DNA of 64,000 nucleotides from Flavobacterium sp. GTDB lineage: Bacteria > Bacteroidota > Bacteroidia > Flavobacteriales > Flavobacteriaceae. The position numbers and the translations under genes are program-made. Numbering within the stretch: the first letter of the stretch is position 1; each line of letters begins with the position of its first letter. The notes below the pieces were generated by a model that saw only the letters and a program-made list of their open reading frames with translations, searched no databases and was not told the origin of the DNA. The stretch is from the NCBI RefSeq assembly GCF_025352425.1, contig NZ_JANXTI010000022.1, positions 21,959-85,958 on the forward strand, written 5' to 3'. Below are positions 59,586-64,000 of the stretch, piece after piece.

Positions 59586-61775
59586 CTAACGTGTAAATAA
59601 TAATTCTCTGTATTTTGTCAATGTCCAAATTTCATCATCAACCACAAGTTCTAATTTATCGGCGTGTTCCCTTATAACATCAAAATATGGTTTTACTTTA
59701 TCACAATACATTTCTGCCATTTTTTGAGCATCTGTTAAAGCATTTGCTTTTTTACGTGCTTCAGTCATTGCGTCAACATTGGTATTAATTCCTTCGATGT
59801 GAGCTGAAATTTCCTTGATGATTGAAATTTGTTCTTTGGCGACTTTCTCAAAGTCTTTTCCGAAGATATCTTTCAAACCACGTACGTTTTCAATCAGCGT
59901 ATTTTGATACCGAATTGCTGTTGGAATAACATGGTTACGGGCAATATCCCCAAGAACTCTTCCTTCAATCTGGATTTTCTTTGTGTATTCTTCCAATTCA
60001 ATTTCGTAACGCGCTTCCACTTCAACATGATTCATTACATTCAAATCCTTAAATAAATCCAATGCCTTTTTAGAAACTTTAGCTTTCAAAGCTGTTGGCG
60101 TTGTTTTATGATTGCTCAAACCACGTTTCTTCGCTTCTTTTTCCCAAGCTTCACTATAACCATCTCCTTCAAAAAGAATATTTTTTGTTTCCTTAATATA
60201 TTCTCTTAATACATTGAAAATAGCTTCGTCTTTCTTTAAATCTTTTTTCTCGATTAAAGCATCGACTTCTTTTTTGAAATCTTTTAATTGTTTGGCCACT
60301 ATAGAATTTAAAGTTGTCATCGCATTAGCGCAGTTCGCAGAAGAACCTACAGCTCGGAACTCAAATTTGTTTCCGGTGAAAGCAAATGGGGATGTTCTGT
60401 TTCTATCGGTATTATCCAAAATTACTTCAGGTATTTTTCCAACCACATTCAATTTTAAATCGGTTTTTTCTTCGGGAGATAATTTCCCTTTGGTTACGCC
60501 TTCCAATTCCGCTAAAACTTTTGTCAATTGTTGTCCGATAAAAACCGAAATGATTGCCGGTGGCGCTTCATTTGCCCCTAATCTATGGTCATTACTTGCA
60601 GTTGCAATAGCAGCACGAAGTAACTCTTCATATTCAGATACCGCTTTTATTGTATTGATAAAAAACGATAAAAATTGCAAATTGCTCATTGGCGTTTTTC
60701 CCGGAGACAATAAATTTACTCCGGTATCAGTTGCCATCGACCAGTTGTTATGTTTTCCTGAACCGTTTACTCCCTGAAAAGGTTTTTCGTGGAAAAGCAC
60801 TTTAAAATCATGGCGCTCACCAACTTTTGACATTACATCCATCAACAATGAATTATGGTCAACCGCTAAATTGGTTTCTTCAAAAATTGGAGCCAACTCA
60901 AACTGGTTTGGTGCTACTTCATTATGACGTGTTTTAACCGGAATTCCGAGCAACATACATTCTTCCTCAAGTTCGCGCATATAATTCAAGGCACGAGATG
61001 GAATTGACCCAAAATAATGATCATCTAATTGTTGCCCTTTTGCCGAAGTGTGACCTAGCAAAGTTCTTCCAGTCATAACAATATCTGGTCTAGAGTTTGC
61101 CAACGAAGCATCCACTAAAAAATATTCTTGCTCCCAGCCTAAAGTGGCCGTTACTTTTTTTACATTTTTATCAAAATATTTACAAACATCAACTGCAGCT
61201 TCATCAACCGCATTTAAAGCGCGTAAAAGTGGGGTTTTATAATCTAAAGCTTCACCTGTATAGGAGATAAAAACTGTAGGAATACATAAGGTTGTTCCAA
61301 AAATAAATGCTGGAGAAGTTGGATCCCAAGCGGTATAACCACGGGCTTCGAATGTATTTCTAATTCCACCATTTGGAAAAGACGAAGCATCCGGCTCTTG
61401 TTGCACTAATTGTCCACCACCAAATTTCTCAACGGGGTCTGAACCATCATAAGATGTTTCAAAAAAAGCATCATGCTTTTCAGCAGTAGATCCAGTCAAG
61501 GGTTGAAACCAGTGTGTATAATGCGTTACGCCTTTTGATAAAGCCCATTCTTTCATTCCCATTGCTATATAATCCGCAAGCTTTCTGTCAATTTTAGTTC
61601 CGTGCTGTACAGCGTCTTTTACCCCTTTGTGTGCATCCGCAGTTAAAAACTGCTTCATTGCTTTATCATTAAAAACATTTGAACCAAAAAGGTCTGATTT
61701 TCTTCCGGACTCTTCAAATTTTACTGGTTTTCTGCCTGATGCATCTTTTAATGCTTGGAAACGTAACGTTGACAT
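59586..61775 (-). CDS. glnN: Type III glutamine synthetase (GlnN)
   Basis: 729-aa ATP-dependent glutamine synthetase of the GSIII family, typical of Bacteroidota and cyanobacteria; it assimilates ammonium onto glutamate. Seen: FGSNVFND, THWFQPLTGSTAEKHDAF, GWEQEYFLVD, TRHNEVAPNQFELAPIFEET, FHEKPFQGVNGSGKHNNWSM, RLGANEAPPAIISVFIG and NRTSPFAFTGNKFEFRAVGSS. Complete, normal length. Monocistronic with a terminator. Regulated most likely through the TATACCCTAT sites flanking its promoter (inference). Confidence 0.97.
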   Translation of the reverse strand: MSTLRFQALKDASGRKPVKFEESGRKSDLFGSNVFNDKAMKQFLTADAHKGVKDAVQHGTKIDRKLADYIAMGMKEWALSKGVTHYTHWFQPLTGSTAEKHDAFFETSYDGSDPVEKFGGGQLVQQEPDASSFPNGGIRNTFEARGYTAWDPTSPAFIFGTTLCIPTVFISYTGEALDYKTPLLRALNAVDEAAVDVCKYFDKNVKKVTATLGWEQEYFLVDASLANSRPDIVMTGRTLLGHTSAKGQQLDDHYFGSIPSRALNYMRELEEECMLLGIPVKTRHNEVAPNQFELAPIFEETNLAVDHNSLLMDVMSKVGERHDFKVLFHEKPFQGVNGSGKHNNWSMATDTGVNLLSPGKTPMSNLQFLSFFINTIKAVSEYEELLRAAIATASNDHRLGANEAPPAIISVFIGQQLTKVLAELEGVTKGKLSPEEKTDLKLNVVGKIPEVILDNTDRNRTSPFAFTGNKFEFRAVGSSANCANAMTTLNSIVAKQLKDFKKEVDALIEKKDLKKDEAIFNVLREYIKETKNILFEGDGYSEAWEKEAKKRGLSNHKTTPTALKAKVSKKALDLFKDLNVMNHVEVEARYEIELEEYTKKIQIEGRVLGDIARNHVIPTAIRYQNTLIENVRGLKDIFGKDFEKVAKEQISIIKEISAHIEGINTNVDAMTEARKKANALTDAQKMAEMYCDKVKPYFDVIREHADKLELVVDDEIWTLTKYRELLFTR

Positions 61776-61793
61776 GAATTTAAATTTTGATGT

Positions 61794-61871
61794 TATACCC
61801 TATTAATTTGAATGCAAATATAATAATATTTTAATATAAAAATATCTATACCCTATTTTTTATAGGGTATA
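61794..61871. promoter_or_regulatory. glnN control region with three TATACCCTAT sites
   Basis: Minus-strand -7 box TATATTTG at 61815-61822. One TATACCCTAT copy lies just downstream (61794-61803), and a perfect inverted pair (61847-61856 and 61862-61871, 5-nt spacer) lies upstream, centred about 50 nt before the transcription start. Repeated exact 10-mers around a promoter suggest a dedicated nitrogen-responsive regulator. Confidence 0.6.
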
Positions 61872-61937
61872 AATAAAAAATATAGATGTTTTAATTATAA
61901 AATAGTTAAAGTAGTGATAGCTAACTTTTCAATCCAC

Positions 61938-61945
61938 TATATTTG
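61938..61945 (+). promoter_or_regulatory. -7 promoter element of terC-like gene
   Basis: TATATTTG, 19 nt before the ATG at 61965. Confidence 0.55.
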
Positions 61946-61964
61946 TAGCATAAAATCATATATT

Positions 61965-62906
61965 ATGATCGTTTGGATATCATTCTTAGCCATTATTTTT
62001 ATTTTCCTTGCCGTAGATTTGGGTGTTTTTAATAAAACGCCACATGTCATCAGTTCAAAAGAGGCTTCAATTTGGACTGGAGTTTGGGTCACCCTTTCCT
62101 TTGCATTTTCAGGAATAGTAAATTTGTTATACAGCAACGAATGTATTGCTAACCCAACAGGAATTAAACCTTCTGAAGCGACAATAAAATACATAACCGG
62201 TTACCTTATTGAATTGTCTTTAAGTATTGATAATATTTTCATAATAGCTGTAATCTTTGCTTCTTTTAAAATATCTCAGAAATACCAACATCGTGTTTTG
62301 TTTTGGGGAATATTAGGCGCAATTATTTTTAGAGGATTAATGATTTTCTTTGGCGTAGTATTAATCAATAAGTTCAGTTGGATGACATATTTGTTTGGTG
62401 CATTTTTACTTTTTACAGCCTTTAAAATGCTATTCAAAAATGAAAATGACGACTTTAATCCGAAAGAATCTTTTGTATATAGAATCATTGGTAAATTCAT
62501 TCCAATTACAACCCATACAGAGAAGGAACATTTCTTTACAAAAATTAACAACGTAAACCATGCTACGCCACTTTTTGTTGCGTTGATTGTTATTGAAGTT
62601 ATGGACATGCTTTTTGCTCTGGATAGTGTTCCTGCAATTTTGGCCATAACCTCTGACCCATTTATAGTTTTTAGTTCGAATATTTTTGCAATTCTGGGTT
62701 TACGTTCGATGTATTTCTTTTTGGCAAATATGTTGGAAAAATTCAGTCATCTGGAATATAGCTTGATTGCTATTTTAACTTTTGTAGGTATTAAAATGCT
62801 ACTAGTGGAACATTACAAATTCCCTGAATGGATGTCATTAAGCTTTATTGCTCTTTCATTATTAGTTGGTATTATAGTTTCAATAAAAAAAAGTGATACG
62901 AAATAA
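61965..62906 (+). CDS. TerC family integral membrane protein
   Basis: 313-aa protein with about eight or nine transmembrane helices. TerC signatures: SLSIDNIFIIAVIF, ALDSVPAILAITSDPFIVFS and SNIFAILGLRSMYFFL with paired Asp residues in membrane segments. TerC proteins (Alx-like) handle manganese export and metalate secreted proteins, and are linked to tellurite resistance. The frame is open to 61914, but TATATTTG lies inside that extension, so the ATG at 61965 is used. No other ter genes here. Confidence 0.92.
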   Translation: MIVWISFLAIIFIFLAVDLGVFNKTPHVISSKEASIWTGVWVTLSFAFSGIVNLLYSNECIANPTGIKPSEATIKYITGYLIELSLSIDNIFIIAVIFASFKISQKYQHRVLFWGILGAIIFRGLMIFFGVVLINKFSWMTYLFGAFLLFTAFKMLFKNENDDFNPKESFVYRIIGKFIPITTHTEKEHFFTKINNVNHATPLFVALIVIEVMDMLFALDSVPAILAITSDPFIVFSSNIFAILGLRSMYFFLANMLEKFSHLEYSLIAILTFVGIKMLLVEHYKFPEWMSLSFIALSLLVGIIVSIKKSDTK

Positions 62907-62931
62907 ATACAGTGACTTACTTTTTATCAAT

Positions 62932-62963
62932 AAAAAAACCTCTTCGAGATGAAGAGGTTTTTT
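62932..62963. terminator. Bidirectional terminator between terC-like gene and T9SS protein gene
   Basis: AAAAAACCTCTTC / GAAGAGGTTTTTT with loop GAGAT, between the two convergent stop codons. Confidence 0.85.
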
Positions 62964-62983
62964 ATTAATTAAACTATTTAAAG

Positions 62984-64000
62984 TTATCTTTTAATTACTC
63001 GAAGAGTTTTAACTTCAGAACCCTGTGTAACTATTACATTGTAAACACCGGAAGGATAACGATTCCCAACTTTTAATGCTGGTACATCTTCTAAATTCAC
63101 CTCCTGTTTTTCAAGTAATTTCCCCATCATATCATAAATAGAAACTCCTACTTTATCAACACTTGGCGTTGTTATTTCCAAGTTGAAGCTGTCAGTGTAT
63201 GGATTTGGATGTAGTACTACTTGCATTTTTGGAGTAGTCTTATCTGCTTCCGCTGTGCAATTTGTTGCTGTAGTAGCCCTGGTTCCTCCTAAAGGACATC
63301 CTGTATTATTAAACGTATCCAATTGAGAACCCAATGTTCCTGGCGCTGTTCCTCCAATTTCATAAGCTTGGTTAACTGCATCAATAACTGACTGCGCATC
63401 ATCTCCATAACCTGCGTAATTAACATCATTACCACAAGCATTTAACAGTGCAGCAACTCCTTGGCGAGCTAAATTATAAATACCACCGCCACCTAAATTT
63501 AGAGCTTCTAATAGAGTCAGATTAGCTAACCTTGCCGGTGCATTTGTAAACACATCGCCAAATCTATCGCAAGTTCTGTACGCCGAACACCATCTGTCTG
63601 TATGATTTTTCCAGTATCCTAAAGTACATCCTTCTAAACCTTGAGAAGGCACATAGAATCCTGCATCAATAGTCAAATTATTATTTATAGTCACCGTAAC
63701 TAACGTTCGGGTACTTTCACATGAATTCAATGTTTGTGACACATAGTAGTTACCTGTTGATAAAGCTGTGGTTAATGTTAAAGCACTACCGCCAGAGGTA
63801 ACCGTAAACCATTGCAAAGCAGTTCCTGTTGCAACTAAATTAGCCACGGTGCCTGAATTACAAAATACCTGATTTGATGCCGTTGGTGCAACTGTTACAT
63901 TTACAGTTACTGCAACAGTAGTTCTCGCACTCTCAATGGAATTTACCGTTTGTGATACATAATAATTACCTGTAGATAAAGCTGTAGTCGATGTCAAAGC
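62984..64000 (-). CDS. T9SS-exported protein with Ig-like repeats (5' end beyond window)
   Basis: C-terminal 338 residues of a larger secreted protein; the frame is open to the window edge and no true start is present. Two Ig-like repeats with [12 protein letters not shown] (spaced about 71 residues; the first one is cut), then a Cys-rich domain ([28 protein letters not shown], helical [19 protein letters not shown]), and a type A C-terminal sorting domain ([15 protein letters not shown]; ends LRVIKR). Exported by T9SS to the surface or medium. Probably part of a large adhesin-like protein. Confidence 0.85.
   Translation of the reverse strand, partial: ALTSTTALSTGNYYVSQTVNSIESARTTVAVTVNVTVAPTASNQVFCNSGTVANLVATGTALQWFTVTSGGSALTLTTALSTGNYYVSQTLNSCESTRTLVTVTINNNLTIDAGFYVPSQGLEGCTLGYWKNHTDRWCSAYRTCDRFGDVFTNAPARLANLTLLEALNLGGGGIYNLARQGVAALLNACGNDVNYAGYGDDAQSVIDAVNQAYEIGGTAPGTLGSQLDTFNNTGCPLGGTRATTATNCTAEADKTTPKMQVVLHPNPYTDSFNLEITTPSVDKVGVSIYDMMGKLLEKQEVNLEDVPALKVGNRYPSGVYNVIVTQGSEVKTLRVIKR

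Noticed and set aside
60214-60777. 187-codon plus-strand frame inside glnN
   Set aside because: Lies fully antisense to conserved glutamine synthetase coding sequence.
1-64000. Phage, transposon, integron or defence island
   Set aside because: No integrase, transposase, capsid, toxin-antitoxin or restriction gene was recognised. Gene content is mostly core and strand runs look normal.

Overview
The window reads as a chromosomal segment of a Flavobacterium-like bacterium (Bacteroidota, Flavobacteriaceae). It is AT-rich and gene-dense. Recognisable Shine-Dalgarno sites are rare. At least twenty genes are preceded by the Bacteroidota -7 element TAnnTTTG, two of them with a TTTG box exactly 19 nt upstream (tRNA-Tyr and rplS). 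Three proteins end in a type IX secretion (T9SS) sorting domain. Lineage-typical genes include type III glutamine synthetase, a PUR/DUF3276 protein, a large NusB, leucine dehydrogenase, an OstA-like protein and DoxX/MauE-thioredoxin fusions. No phage, insertion sequence, rRNA or CRISPR array was found, so this looks like core chromosome with scattered lineage-specific genes.

Layout. 0-6 kb: a secreted T9SS nuclease (minus), a TSUP sulfite-exporter-like permease followed by a metallo-beta-lactamase/double-rhodanese sulfur enzyme, and a TlpA-type thiol-disulfide protein split by a frameshift at a nine-A run. 6-10.4 kb: tRNA-Tyr, a 21-bp tandem repeat, SIMPL protein, rhomboid protease, lipid A-type acyltransferase, class V aminotransferase. 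10.4-14.1 kb: an unknown protein, a TPR histidine kinase and a NarL-type regulator, bracketed by two copies of one terminator hairpin. 14-28.8 kb: housekeeping and central metabolism (pepT, yajC, nusB, leucine dehydrogenase, ABC exporter, PUR protein, csaA, glgA/glgC, c-type cytochrome lipoprotein, cyclophilin-FKBP fusion, trmD, rplS, icd), with a structured RNA element just before trmD.

28.8-40.2 kb: envelope and signalling genes: a secreted hypothetical, a glycine-zipper stress protein, a GAF protein, an acyltransferase, a GH13 amylase, and a TPR LytS/LytTR two-component pair directly followed by a 990-residue leucine-rich-repeat T9SS surface protein. 40.3-53 kb: long co-directional runs (OstA-like, zinc ribbon, aminotransferase, TPR, aroE, rlmH; then DUF1599, MauE-thioredoxin, TlpA, tpiA, prmA, clpS), with folP and a lipoprotein on the other strand. 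53-64 kb: small membrane proteins, a PurM-like enzyme, three tandem double-OmpA-domain proteins, a small HTH regulator with a palindromic operator, glnN with repeated TATACCCTAT sites, TerC, and a T9SS protein cut by the window edge.

Two themes stand out. The first is envelope redox and sulfur chemistry: the TSUP/persulfide-dioxygenase pair and three thioredoxin-fold proteins. The second is cell-surface sensing: two TPR kinases, one coupled to a secreted LRR protein. I did not find a clearly novel multi-gene defence or biosynthetic system. The most informative unexplained signals are the slippery A9 run in the TlpA gene, the structured RNA before trmD, the operator arrays upstream of glnN and of the HTH gene, the OmpA triplet with altered peptidoglycan-binding motifs, and the 21-bp repeat beside tRNA-Tyr.
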